Positions 53,676-62,418 of a DNA stretch of 64,000 nucleotides are shown here, one piece after another; within the stretch, counting starts at the first letter, position 1; every line of letters begins with the position of its first letter. The translations under genes and the position numbers were made by a program. The stretch is from Alistipes sp. (GTDB lineage Bacteria; Bacteroidota; Bacteroidia; Bacteroidales; Rikenellaceae): positions 124,001 to 188,000 of the forward strand of contig JAGBFA010000015.1 of assembly GCA_017936685.1 (NCBI GenBank), written 5' to 3'. A model generated the notes under the pieces. It did no database searches, was not told the origin of the DNA, and saw only the letters and a program-made list of their open reading frames with translations.

Positions 53676-55682
53676 TTAATGTTCGGCTATGCGGTATTGC
53701 GCCAGCACCGAGTATGCCGCCTCGATGCCCAACTCGCCCGCCTTGGACATATCCATGCAGCCCTTGCGCGTATCCTTCATGAAGATCTGCACCAGACCGC
53801 GGTTGTAATAGGCCTCGCCGCAGTCGGGGTATAGCTCGATGGCCTTCGTATAGTCGTCGTAGGCCTCGGGCAGGCGGCCCGATATGGCCATCAGGTTGGC
53901 GCGGTTGTAATAGCCGTAGGCGAAATCGGGATAGAGCTTTATCACCTTGTTCATATCCTCTATCGCCTCGTCGTAGCTGTACGAGCGCGTGCCGGCGTTC
54001 TGCAAACGCTTGGCCGGATCGGAGTCGACCGTGATGCGCTGGTAGGAGTTGTCGATCGACGATATGAAGTCGATCATCTCGGCGCGCGTGGTAGCGCGGT
54101 TCATGTAGAGGAACGGATTGCCGGGGTTGAGCTGTATGGCGGCCGAATAGGTGTTGACGGCATTTGTATATTGCTTTATCAGCGACTGGCTTATGCCGCG
54201 CTCGAACAGCGTCGTCCACGACTGCTCGGCCTCGCCGCGCAGCATATCGGCGTATGCGCGGTCGATGGCCACCAACGAATCGGGCTCTATGTTGCTCACA
54301 TCGCGCGAGATGCGCAAAAGAGGATTGCCTATCTTGACCTTGAAATCCTCGACGCGCTGCGAATAGTAGCGTGCTCGCGGTGCCGCCGGCGAGTCGAGCG
54401 TATCGGGGCGCACGAGCGTGAAGCGGAACATAGGGATAAGCGCCATCTCGTCGTCAGCGGTGCTGCGCGCCGAGGCTATGCGCTCGAAATTCTTGCCTAT
54501 GAGCTTGCTCTCGAACGACAGCAGACGGTCGAAACGCTGCGCGGTATCGGCATATATGGAGTAGGTACTGTCTTTGAGGCGGTTCTTATACTCGGCTATC
54601 TTGCGCTGCGCCGTGGCACGGTCGCGATCGGCACCCGCAACGTCGTGTTTCGAGCGGCGCAATATGCTGCGGTTGAGATAGGCGTTGGCAAAGTCGGGAT
54701 AAAGCTCTATGGCCTTCGAGTAGTCCTCTATGGCGGCATCTATATCGCCTAACTGCGAATAGAGCATGGCGCGGTTGAAGTAGACGAGCACGTTGCCCGG
54801 CGAGAACATCGCCACACGGTTGAAGTCGTCGAGAGCGCGGTTGTAGTCGCCTATCTGCGAGCGCAGGATACCGCGGTTGAAATAACCTAACGAGCTGGTC
54901 GAATCCAGTTCGATGACCTTGTCGAAGTCGCCGAGCGACTGCATAGGACGATTGGTATAGGAGTAGACCAGAGCGCGGTTGAAATACGAGAGCAGATAGG
55001 TCGAGTCGCAGGCGATGGCCGTGTCGAAGTCGCGGCAGGCCTCGTCGTAACGCTTCTGCTGCATGTAGAGCACGCCGCGGCGGTTGTAGCCGTTGGGATT
55101 CTCGCGGTTGGTGCGTATGGCCTGGTCGAAATCCTCGTAGGCGCGGAGCGTATCTTTCAGATAGAGGTAGCTCGTACCGCGGTTGATATAGGCATCGGCA
55201 TTCTTCTTCTCCTGCTTGATGAACTTGTCGAAATCGGATATGGCCGATTCGAACTGCTGGTTCAGCAGACGCGTCACGCCGCGGCTGTAATATGGTCCCG
55301 GCAAATCGGGACGCAGCTCGATGGCCTCCTGAAAATCGCGCAGGGCATCGTCGTAGTTGCCCAGTCGCGTGCGTGTTATGGCGCGGTAGTAATAGGCACC
55401 CGTGTAGACGGGGTTCTTCTCTATGGCGGCCGTGAAGTCGGCATCGGCACCCAACAGATCGTCGAGATTGTATTTGGCTATGCCGCGATAGAAATAGGCA
55501 TCGTAGGCATTGTCATCGAAGCGGATCAGCACGCTCAGCACGTCGATGGCCTCGTGATAGTTGTTGTTCATCATGCACTGCCGCCCCACCCAGTAGATGT
55601 AGTTGCGGTCGTACTGCGCATCGGCATCGACGGGCAGCATGGCGGCCATGGCCAAGGCTATGATTGCAAAAAATCTCTTCAT
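53676..55682 (-). CDS. Exported tetratricopeptide-repeat protein
   Basis: 668 aa from the ATG at 55682, which gives a signal peptide (MKRFFAIIALAMAAMLPVDADAQ). At least twelve TPR-like units follow in two blocks (about 25-390 and 510-660) with the usual A-x-x-x-Y/F-x-x-R-G pattern (DAYFYRGIAKYNL, GAYYYRAITRTRL, YGYYNRANLMAIS). The intervening 120 residues carry a non-TPR segment. TPR proteins act as binding scaffolds; this one is periplasmic or outer-membrane facing. A longer start at 55778 would overlap era. Downstream neighbour is the MFS transporter. Confidence 0.9.
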   Translation of the reverse strand: MKRFFAIIALAMAAMLPVDADAQYDRNYIYWVGRQCMMNNNYHEAIDVLSVLIRFDDNAYDAYFYRGIAKYNLDDLLGADADFTAAIEKNPVYTGAYYYRAITRTRLGNYDDALRDFQEAIELRPDLPGPYYSRGVTRLLNQQFESAISDFDKFIKQEKKNADAYINRGTSYLYLKDTLRAYEDFDQAIRTNRENPNGYNRRGVLYMQQKRYDEACRDFDTAIACDSTYLLSYFNRALVYSYTNRPMQSLGDFDKVIELDSTSSLGYFNRGILRSQIGDYNRALDDFNRVAMFSPGNVLVYFNRAMLYSQLGDIDAAIEDYSKAIELYPDFANAYLNRSILRRSKHDVAGADRDRATAQRKIAEYKNRLKDSTYSIYADTAQRFDRLLSFESKLIGKNFERIASARSTADDEMALIPMFRFTLVRPDTLDSPAAPRARYYSQRVEDFKVKIGNPLLRISRDVSNIEPDSLVAIDRAYADMLRGEAEQSWTTLFERGISQSLIKQYTNAVNTYSAAIQLNPGNPFLYMNRATTRAEMIDFISSIDNSYQRITVDSDPAKRLQNAGTRSYSYDEAIEDMNKVIKLYPDFAYGYYNRANLMAISGRLPEAYDDYTKAIELYPDCGEAYYNRGLVQIFMKDTRKGCMDMSKAGELGIEAAYSVLAQYRIAEH

Positions 55683-55726
55683 CTCTGTTTCGAATCGTCT
55701 ATATAACGACTCCGACGGCGGTTTTA

Positions 55727-56608
55727 TTACTCCTGTTCGTATCCGAATCGACGCAGCTGCCGATCGTTGTTGCGCCAATCCTCATCGACCTTGACGTATA
55801 GTTGCAGGAACACACGCTTGCCGAGGAACTTTTCCAGATCCACGCGCGCGGCCTGTCCCACACGTTTCAGCTTCTCGCCCTTGTGGCCGATGACTATGCC
55901 CTTCTGCGAATCGCGCGCCACATATATGGTGGCCGATATGCGATCGATCGTCGGCTCCTCCTTGTAGGTGTCGATGGCTATCTCGCAGCAATAGGGAATC
56001 TCCTTGTCGTAGGTAAGCAATATCTTCTCGCGAATGATCTCCGAGGCGAAGAACCGCAGCGTCTTGTCCGTCAGCGTGTCTTTCGGATAGAAGGCCTCGC
56101 CCTCGGGCAGACGCTCCAATATCAGATCGAACAGCCCGCCGATGTTGAATGCCTCTTTGGCCGATACGGGGGCTATGACAGCCTCGGGCAGCTTCGCGCG
56201 CCACGACTCGACCAGTTCTTCCAGCCGCTCCGGCGTCGAGAGATCGATCTTGTTGATGACAACGATCGTCGGTATGCCCGAGCGCGATATGCGCTCGACG
56301 ATCTCGTCGGAGCGGTCGCTCTGCTCCACCACGTCGGTCACATAGAGCAGCACGTCGGCATCGGTCAACGCCCCGCGCACGAACTTCATCATCGACTCCT
56401 GCAACTTGTAGCTCGGGCGCAATATGCCCGGCGTGTCGGAGTAGACGATCTGGAAATCGTCGCCGTTGACGATGCCCATTATGCGGTGACGCGTGGTCTG
56501 CGCCTTCGAGGTGATTATCGACAGACGCTCGCCCACCAGCGCATTCATCAATGTCGACTTGCCGACATTGGGATTACCGATTATGTTTACGAAACCCGAT
56601 CTATGCAT
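55727..56608 (-). CDS. era: GTPase Era
   Basis: 293 aa, normal length. The GTPase domain has G1 GNPNVGKST, G3 SDTPG and G4 NKIDL. The C-terminal KH domain (about 205-290) has KGIVIGHKGEKLKRVG, the RNA-binding GxxG region. Era assists 16S rRNA processing and 30S assembly. Its promoter box at 56633-56626 merges with the first unit of an A-type repeat array. The TPR gene begins 44 bases downstream. Confidence 0.97.
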   Translation of the reverse strand: MHRSGFVNIIGNPNVGKSTLMNALVGERLSIITSKAQTTRHRIMGIVNGDDFQIVYSDTPGILRPSYKLQESMMKFVRGALTDADVLLYVTDVVEQSDRSDEIVERISRSGIPTIVVINKIDLSTPERLEELVESWRAKLPEAVIAPVSAKEAFNIGGLFDLILERLPEGEAFYPKDTLTDKTLRFFASEIIREKILLTYDKEIPYCCEIAIDTYKEEPTIDRISATIYVARDSQKGIVIGHKGEKLKRVGQAARVDLEKFLGKRVFLQLYVKVDEDWRNNDRQLRRFGYEQE

Positions 56609-56625
56609 ATATTCCTATTTTCTGA

Positions 56626-56633
56626 CAAAGATA
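56626..56633 (-). promoter_or_regulatory. era promoter box (TATCTTTG)
   Basis: Perfect TAnnTTTG on the minus strand, 17 bases before the era ATG, joined directly to the A-type repeat. Confidence 0.6.
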
Positions 56634-56820
56634 CGAATAAGTGAGGGCAAAAGCAAACTTGTTTGCATTTTGCCGAGCGAGAGTATTTTCGGCGATAGCC
56701 AAAGTACGAATAAGTGAGGGCAAAAGCAAACTTGTTTGCATTTTGCCGAGCGAGAGTATCTTCGGCGAAGCCAAAGTACGAATAAGTGAGAGCAATGCCA
56801 AATTTATTTCGACATTGCCT
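56626..56820. repeat. A-type tandem repeat, locus 2 (three units)
   Basis: Units begin ACGAATAAGTGAG at 56633, 56707 and 56779, spacing 74 and 72. Units 1 and 2 contain GGGCAAAAGCAAAC/GTTTGCATTTTGCC; unit 3 has GCAATG/CATTGC instead. Confidence 0.85.
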
Positions 56821-56882
56821 TTGATACGCGACTTGTCATTCTGAGTGAAACGAAGAATCTGGTTGGGAACGACAAAACCACC

Positions 56883-56990
56883 CTGTCACTCCGAGGAGCC
56901 GCAGGCGACGTGGGAGTCTCACCGGCAGAGACGCAGTTTGTCGGATAAAACAGAGTCACGTCGGACGTTCCGTCCTCCTCAGAATGACAG
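56883..56990. repeat. B-type palindromic element, copy 3
   Basis: Left core CGCAG. Right core ACGTTCCGT; in the right half even the flanking closing pair is changed on both sides (GTCGG and CCTCC instead of GTCGC and GCTCC), so pairing is kept. Confidence 0.83.
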
Positions 56991-57062
56991 AACGACGTGT
57001 CATTCTGAACGTAGTGAAGAATCTGGTTATGGTAGAATGGGCATATCGGCCACGCACATAGT

Positions 57063-57170
57063 CCCCAACCGGATTCATGACCTGCGGTCTTCCTCCTTCG
57101 CATCTCAGCAGAAGAAGTAAACTTCTTCTGCTCTCGTCTTGTCGTCGGTTCGCTATCGCTCAGAATGACA
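57063..57170. repeat. C-type element, copy 2
   Basis: Same flanks as 46796-46912, but the inner stem is AGCAGAAGAAG (57107-57117) with CTTCTTCTGCT (57122-57132), completely different from copy 1 and perfectly paired. Confidence 0.87.
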
Positions 57171-57410
57171 GAGTGGAAATAGTCTCGTACAGATTTCTCG
57201 TTCGCACTCGAAATGACAACACTCTATGTGCCGAGCCAAAACCGGCAATCCGTGCGCAGGCATTTGCGCACTGCATCTGCCGCCAAGGGGTGAAACATTC
57301 ATAAAAAACAAAAATTTTTCACTCCGCAACATTTTTATTTCCAGCAATGGTTACCAATAAGTAACTAACTGTATAGCAAGTATCTACTTGACTTGCATAA
57401 TAAAATGTCG

Positions 57411-57418
57411 CATATTTG
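57411..57418 (+). promoter_or_regulatory. Promoter box (CATATTTG) for the cupin gene
   Basis: One mismatch to TAnnTTTG. A TTG element 20 bases upstream (57388-57390) fits the Bacteroidetes -33 spacing. Confidence 0.5.
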
Positions 57419-57457
57419 CAGCGTAAACGAAACTTAAAACAATATACAACTACAACT

Positions 57458-57907
57458 ATGAAACAGATCGAAAAAATTGCATCGGCCGATAATTTCAGCG
57501 CGGCCAACGTCGGACAATTCAGCTCGTTGCAGGACTACGCCCTTGTCTTATCGCCCGAAGTGAAGATTCCGGGCAAGGTGTTCGGCGGTGCGGCACTCGG
57601 CACTACGGGCAGCGAATTTTCTTTCCAGAGTTTTGCTCCGGGCACCGAGACCGGATTTCTGCACACTCACAAAAATCACGAGGAATTATATTTCTTTCTT
57701 GCAGGCAATGGCGAGTTTCAGGTCGACGGACATATATTTCCCGTCACCGAAGGCAGTGTGGTGCGCGTAGCTCCCGCCGGCCGTCGCTCCGTCCGCAACA
57801 ACGGATCATCGGCTCTTGTAATGCTTTGCGTTCAGTATAAGGCCTCTACCGTTACTGCCGACGACGCTGCCGACGGCGAGATACTCTCCGAACCGGTTGC
57901 ATGGTAA
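57458..57907 (+). CDS. Small cupin-domain protein
   Basis: 149 aa. A single cupin barrel: motif 1 GFLHTHKNHEELYFFLAGNGEF supplies His-x-His and a further His/Glu for metal binding (quoted around the HTHKNHEE core), and motif 2 spans the GSVVRVAPAGRRSVRNN region. Such proteins may be mannose-6-phosphate-isomerase-like or unknown metalloenzymes; the substrate is not known. The open frame extends 14 codons upstream across the promoter, so I start at MKQIEKIAS. A strong terminator follows. Confidence 0.87.
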   Translation: MKQIEKIASADNFSAANVGQFSSLQDYALVLSPEVKIPGKVFGGAALGTTGSEFSFQSFAPGTETGFLHTHKNHEELYFFLAGNGEFQVDGHIFPVTEGSVVRVAPAGRRSVRNNGSSALVMLCVQYKASTVTADDAADGEILSEPVAW

Positions 57908-57944
57908 TGCGGTTTTCGTGAAACAACACGAAACCGAAGCGACA

Positions 57945-57986
57945 CAGCGGCCGGAGTCCTCTCTTCTTATGGGACTCCGGCCGCTG
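57945..57986 (+). terminator. Terminator after the cupin gene
   Basis: 15-bp perfect stem CAGCGGCCGGAGTCC with a 12-base loop, 38 bases after the stop codon. Confidence 0.82.
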
Positions 57987-58016
57987 CATTTCATATGGGG
58001 CATCGATATATTATCC

Positions 58017-58131
58017 ATCACTCCGAGGAGCAACGCAGTTGCGACGTGGGAGTCTCACCGGCAGAGACGCAATTTGTCGGATAAAACAGAGATTCTCACG
58101 TCGCGTGCAAGCACGCTCCTCAGAATGACAG
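58017..58131. repeat. B-type palindromic element, copy 4
   Basis: Left core AACGCAGTT, right core GTGCAAGCAC, each self-complementary. Confidence 0.85.
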
Positions 58132-58291
58132 AGTGGAAATAGTTGCGCACAGATTCTTCACTGCGTTCAGAATGACAAGGTGTGTATATCCGACCACGCA
58201 CAGACTCCCCAACCAGATTCTTCGCTACATTTCATTCCGCTCTGAATGACATTGTTGATGTGGAAAGAGTTTCCAAAGAATTATGCGCCAA

Positions 58292-58412
58292 TTTTTCATC
58301 AAAATGCCGCAGATGCGACTCTCAGACAGAGCGAGACGATGGGCTGTACTAAGTGTACTGCCCATTGGCAAGCGACGAGGAGAGGAAGCAGGTGTGGCAT
58401 TTTCATGGAGAA
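58292..58412. repeat. D-type hairpin element, copy 3 (diverged)
   Basis: Outer arms are degraded, but the inner stem CGATGGGC (58337-58344) pairs with GCCCATTG (58360-58367) and the GTAC-loop-GTAC tip is kept. Confidence 0.7.
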
Positions 58413-58533
58413 TTTTTCGTCAAAAGCGGTATTATACAACGCAAACGAAAAATGCCCGGACAGGTTGTACTGATCGTACTACCTGTTCGGGCAGTTGAGT
58501 GCGCGGCAGTAGAATGCCGCCTTTCACGAAAAA
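58413..58533. repeat. D-type hairpin element, copy 4
   Basis: TTTTTCGTCAAAAGCGG to GCCGCCTTTCACGAAAAA. Inner stem GCCCGGACAGGT (58454-58465) with ACCTGTTCGGGC (58481-58492). The right edge touches the fabI stop codon at 58534. Confidence 0.88.
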
Positions 58534-59403
58534 TTACTCGGCTTTGTGCCCAAAAGGATACTGATTCTCCTTCACATCATCGAAGCGCAAACCCTTCTCG
58601 TAGGTGCGCATGGCGCGACGACTCATACCCATAGAGGAGAAGCCGCCGTCGTGATAGAGGTTCTGCATGGTAACCTTGCGGGTGTAGTCGGAGAAGAGCG
58701 ACAAGATGTAGTCGGCGCAATCCTCGGCCGAGGCATTGCCTAATGGCGACATGCTCTCGGAGAACTCCATCAGATCGTTGAAACCGAGCACACCTCCGCC
58801 GGCTGTGGTGGGCGTAGGCGACTGCGATACGGTGTTGATGCGCACGTGACGCTCGCGGCCGTAGATATAACCGAAGCTGCGGGCGATAGACTCCAACAGG
58901 GCTTTGGCATCGGCCATGTCGTTGTAGCCGTAGAGCGTGCGCTGAGCCGCGATATACGAGAGCGCGACGATCGAGCCCCACTCGTTGAGCGCGTCCTTGT
59001 GGCGTGCCACTTGAATCACTTTGTGGAACGAGATGGCCGAGATGTCGAGCGTCTTGGCGAGATATTCATAGTTGAGATTGTCGTATGTAAGTCCCTTGCG
59101 GACGTTGGGCGACATGCCGACCGAGTGGAGTATGAAATCGAACTTACCGCCGAAATGCTCCATCGTCTTGTCGATAAGGTTTTCCAGATCCTCGACATTG
59201 GTGGCATCGGCAGGTATGACTATGGTCGAGCACTTCTCGGCCAACTCGGAGATCGTACCCATACGGATAGAGGCGGCAGTATTGGTCAATACGATCTCTG
59301 CGCCCTCGGCTACGGCGCGTTCGGCGACCTTCCATGCGATCGAATTCTCGTTCAATGCGCCGAAGATCAAGCCTTTCTTTCCTTTAAGAAGATTGTTTGT
59401 CAT
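58534..59403 (-). CDS. fabI: Enoyl-[acyl-carrier-protein] reductase (NADH)
   Basis: 289 aa. Last reduction step of each fatty-acid elongation cycle. Short-chain dehydrogenase fold with the atypical FabI nucleotide loop LIFGALNENSIAWKVA, and the active site YGYNDMADAKALLE with the catalytic Tyr and Lys. SPTPTTAGGGVLGF is the substrate-binding loop region. The protein is slightly longer than E. coli FabI, as in other Bacteroidetes. It has its own promoter (TATCTTTG, 59437-59430). The stop codon abuts a D-type hairpin. Confidence 0.96.
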   Translation of the reverse strand: MTNNLLKGKKGLIFGALNENSIAWKVAERAVAEGAEIVLTNTAASIRMGTISELAEKCSTIVIPADATNVEDLENLIDKTMEHFGGKFDFILHSVGMSPNVRKGLTYDNLNYEYLAKTLDISAISFHKVIQVARHKDALNEWGSIVALSYIAAQRTLYGYNDMADAKALLESIARSFGYIYGRERHVRINTVSQSPTPTTAGGGVLGFNDLMEFSESMSPLGNASAEDCADYILSLFSDYTRKVTMQNLYHDGGFSSMGMSRRAMRTYEKGLRFDDVKENQYPFGHKAE

Positions 59404-59429
59404 GTCTCACATTATATCTATTCACGTGG

Positions 59430-59437
59430 CAAAGATA
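59430..59437 (-). promoter_or_regulatory. fabI promoter box (TATCTTTG)
   Basis: Perfect TAnnTTTG, 26 bases before the fabI ATG. Confidence 0.6.
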
Positions 59438-59490
59438 ACCAAAACGATGCGATATGCAAAATCCGCTCCGATCGGGCGAGGCAAATAAAA

Positions 59491-59520
59491 ATCCGCACGC
59501 TCCTTACGGGGCGTGCGGAT
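59491..59520 (-). terminator. Terminator of the M16 protease gene
   Basis: 10-bp perfect stem ATCCGCACGC with a 10-base loop, 20 bases after the stop. The minus strand continues with TTTTTATTT. Confidence 0.88.
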
Positions 59521-59540
59521 CAGATGTATCGCAAAGCCGG

Positions 59541-62360
59541 TTACTCGGCCTGGGGACGCATGATTACAAGATTCTTGTTGTTGTCCTCCAAGATCTTTGC
59601 AGCAAGAGCCTTAACGGCATCGGCATCGACCTTTTCGAGCGTCTTCAAGTACTCGGCCTTGAAGTCGTAGCCCTCGTCGTACCAACGGTTGATGGCATTG
59701 ATCCAGCCGCCGTTCTTCTCCAAAGTGTTGCTGTAATTCTTAACGAGGAACTCCTTGGTCTTGGCGATATCATCGGCCAACGGACCCTCGGCGGCGATCT
59801 TCTCGATCTCGGCTATGGCGATCTCCAACAGTTCGTCGGCCATCTCGGCGTTGGTATCGAACTGAATGAGCAGGTCGTAGTTCTCGATGGGATTCTCCTC
59901 TACCGAGCCCCGTACCTGTACGCCGTAGGTTCCGCCCTTCTCCTCGCGAATAGACTGCAAATAGCGAGAGTCGAGAGCCTGCGACAGCAGAAGCATAGCC
60001 ATGCGGCTCTCGGGAGTATATGCGGTCTGGCCGGTATAAGAGAGATAAACCGACACCTTGGGCTGCTGCATGGCAGTAGCGAAATCGTTGGTAACCTCGC
60101 CCTCGACGGCACGTACGCCATCGTCTACGACAGCGAGCTTGGCACCCTTGACGGGCAGCGAACCGATATATTTCTCAACCAGCGGGCGCAGAGTCTCTTC
60201 ATCGACATTGCCGACGATCGTGAAGCGGAAGTTGGCGGCGTTGCCGAAGAGTTTTTTGTAAACGGCGGACATTGCAGAGAGTTCGAGAGACTCGATCTGG
60301 TCCGAGTTGGTAAGCTGACGACGCGGATTATCGCCGTAAAGCGTCTTCATATACTCGCGCTGGGCAATGTAATCGGGATTCGACTCAATGTTGGCGAAGT
60401 AAGATACGTACGTCTTCTTCATCGTATTGAAGTCGTTCTCGTCGAAGCGAGGCGAAGTGAAATTGAGATATACCAACTGCAACATCGTCTCGATATCCTT
60501 GGGCGAACCCACACCGTTCATGCCGTGCTCGTAGCTGTCTGTCGCCAGACCTACCGAAGCCGACTTGCCCGAGAGCTGCTTTTTCAGATCGTTGGCAGAG
60601 AACTTGCCGACACCCGACATAGAGGCTACGATGGGCAGGAACTCACCGGTACGATACTCCTCGTCGGTCAAAGTCGACAGACCGCCCTTCGAGGTGATAT
60701 CGATGCGAACCTCGTCGGCTTTGAGCAAGGTCGGCTTGAATACGACCTTGATGCCGTTCTTCAACGTCCACTCGACGGTGCCGAGCGACTCGTTCTGCGA
60801 GGTCTTCTTGACGGGCGAACCCTTCAACTTCGTTCCCTCGGGGATCAGAGGCTCCTTGACGGTATCGTCGGCATAAGGCTCGATCTCCGACTCGGCGACC
60901 TCGGCGATGATGGCCTTGATCTGCTCCTCGGTGGGGATCTCTACACCCTCCTTTACGGGCGAGTTGAATACAATCACCAGATTCTTGTCGGGAGCGGTGA
61001 GGCTTGCGTATGTCGCGTTGATGGCATCAACATTTATCTGAGAGAGCAAACCGCTGATTATCTGCCACTCGGTCTCGGCATCGGGCATTGCGAAGTTGTT
61101 GCGGTGGGCATCGATATAACGGTCGGCGTAGTCGTTGTTCTCCACATCGTTGCGGTTGTTGTACTTACGCTCGGCATTGCGCAGAATGTTGTCCTTGGCG
61201 CGCTCGAACTCGCCCTGCGTGAAGCCGTAACGGCGCATGCGCTCCATCTCGGTATAGATGGCGCGGAAACCGTCGGCCAACTTGCCGTCCTCGGTCTGGG
61301 CAACGAACATCGTTGCTTCGAGCGTAGGATTGACGAATACCTGACCCTCGCCCATGCCTGCACTGATGAACGGTGCATCGGGCTTCATGCGGATCTCGTC
61401 CAAACGGGCATCTTCCATGGTCATGGCGAAATCGAGCACAATGTCGAGCCAGGTGCGATTAAGAGTGTTGTTGATCTCCTTGGGCAGAGCCTGACGCTTT
61501 GCAAACATGCGGATCGACGAAGACTGCATCTCGGGATCGGAGAAGATCGAGATGATAGGCTCCTCGTTGTCGGGCACGATGATCACCTCCTTCTGAGGAG
61601 CATCGGCCGGAGCGGCCGGAATATCGGCCATAAGGGTCTTGATCTTGGCCTCGATCTGGTCGACATCGATATCGCCTATGACATAGATCGACTGATAATC
61701 GGGGCGGTACCACGTATGGTAGAACTCCTCCAATGCCTTGTGGTCGAAGCCTTTCAGACCATCGAGATAGCCGATCAGATTGCGATGCTCGTACTTGGTG
61801 TCCTTATAGAGGGCTTTGAGCATGGCGATGGTCGAACGCCAGCTTGCACCGTCGCGGGTACGCAGCTCCTCCATGATCACGCCGCGCTCCGAGTCGATCT
61901 CCGAAGGCTCCAAAGAGATGAAGTACGACCAGTCGTGCAGGATCATAAGAGCCGTATCGACAGTACCTTCGCGCACGGGCACGTCCTTTACCATATACTC
62001 GGTGTAGTCCCACGAAGTACCGGCATTGAGGTTGTAACCGAACATCACGCCGACCTTCTCCAAATAGTTGATCATGGTCTTGCCGGGCAGGTTCTTCGTA
62101 CCGTTGAATGCCATGTGTTCGAGGAAGTGAGCCAGACCCTGCTGGTCGTCGTTCTCCTGAATGGCACCCACGTCATGCAGAATATAGAAGCTGGCCTGAC
62201 CCTTGGGCTTCTCGTTGTGGCGTATGTAGTAGGTCATGCCGTTGTCGAGCTTGCCTACTCGCAAATTCTCATCGGTAGGGATCGTCATGTCAGGTCCCTG
62301 AGCCGAGACAGTCGCAACCCCGATGAACAGAGCCGCGACAAAGAAAAGAATTCTCTTCAT
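59541..62360 (-). CDS. Exported M16-family zinc metalloprotease (pitrilysin/insulinase-like)
   Basis: 939 aa with a signal peptide (MKRILFFVAALFIGVATVSAQ). The inverted zinc motif is in GLAHFLEHMAFNG, His78-x-x-Glu81-His82, and the distal zinc glutamate lies in ERGVIMEELRTRDG. Four roughly 220-residue M16 modules are expected at this length; only the first has the metal site and the second half is the inactive partner (RRQLTNSDQIESLELSA region). Degrades peptides in a closed chamber; periplasmic here. Own promoter (TAGCTTTG at 62418-62411) and terminator. Confidence 0.94.
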   Translation of the reverse strand: MKRILFFVAALFIGVATVSAQGPDMTIPTDENLRVGKLDNGMTYYIRHNEKPKGQASFYILHDVGAIQENDDQQGLAHFLEHMAFNGTKNLPGKTMINYLEKVGVMFGYNLNAGTSWDYTEYMVKDVPVREGTVDTALMILHDWSYFISLEPSEIDSERGVIMEELRTRDGASWRSTIAMLKALYKDTKYEHRNLIGYLDGLKGFDHKALEEFYHTWYRPDYQSIYVIGDIDVDQIEAKIKTLMADIPAAPADAPQKEVIIVPDNEEPIISIFSDPEMQSSSIRMFAKRQALPKEINNTLNRTWLDIVLDFAMTMEDARLDEIRMKPDAPFISAGMGEGQVFVNPTLEATMFVAQTEDGKLADGFRAIYTEMERMRRYGFTQGEFERAKDNILRNAERKYNNRNDVENNDYADRYIDAHRNNFAMPDAETEWQIISGLLSQINVDAINATYASLTAPDKNLVIVFNSPVKEGVEIPTEEQIKAIIAEVAESEIEPYADDTVKEPLIPEGTKLKGSPVKKTSQNESLGTVEWTLKNGIKVVFKPTLLKADEVRIDITSKGGLSTLTDEEYRTGEFLPIVASMSGVGKFSANDLKKQLSGKSASVGLATDSYEHGMNGVGSPKDIETMLQLVYLNFTSPRFDENDFNTMKKTYVSYFANIESNPDYIAQREYMKTLYGDNPRRQLTNSDQIESLELSAMSAVYKKLFGNAANFRFTIVGNVDEETLRPLVEKYIGSLPVKGAKLAVVDDGVRAVEGEVTNDFATAMQQPKVSVYLSYTGQTAYTPESRMAMLLLSQALDSRYLQSIREEKGGTYGVQVRGSVEENPIENYDLLIQFDTNAEMADELLEIAIAEIEKIAAEGPLADDIAKTKEFLVKNYSNTLEKNGGWINAINRWYDEGYDFKAEYLKTLEKVDADAVKALAAKILEDNNKNLVIMRPQAE

Positions 62361-62410
62361 AGAATATTAAAATTGGTTATCATATATTACATTACTCCAT
62401 AATATCATAG

Positions 62411-62418
62411 CAAAGCTA
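62411..62418 (-). promoter_or_regulatory. -7 promoter box (TAGCTTTG) for the M16 gene
   Basis: Perfect TAnnTTTG on the minus strand, 50 bases before the ATG. Confidence 0.55.

Larger units (their letters stand above)
56609..57457. other. Intergenic repeat region (locus 3)
   Basis: 849 bases without a gene. Contains the era promoter, three A-type units (56626-56820), a short ATTCTGAGTG...GAAGAATC element (56836-56862), a B-type element (56883-56990), another short element (57001-57025), a C-type element (57063-57170), and the cupin promoter (57411-57418). Confidence 0.8.
57908..58533. other. Intergenic repeat region (locus 4)
   Basis: 626 bases without a gene. Contains the cupin terminator (57945-57986), a B-type element (58017-58131), two short ATTCTTC...GAATGAC elements (58151-58178 and 58219-58250), and two D-type hairpins head to tail (58292-58412, 58413-58533), the second ending at the fabI stop. 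Confidence 0.8.

Noticed and set aside
59454..62402. 982-codon plus-strand open frame
   Set aside because: It is antisense to the M16 protease gene, which has a signal peptide, zinc motif, promoter and terminator. The frame is long only because of GC-rich codon bias.
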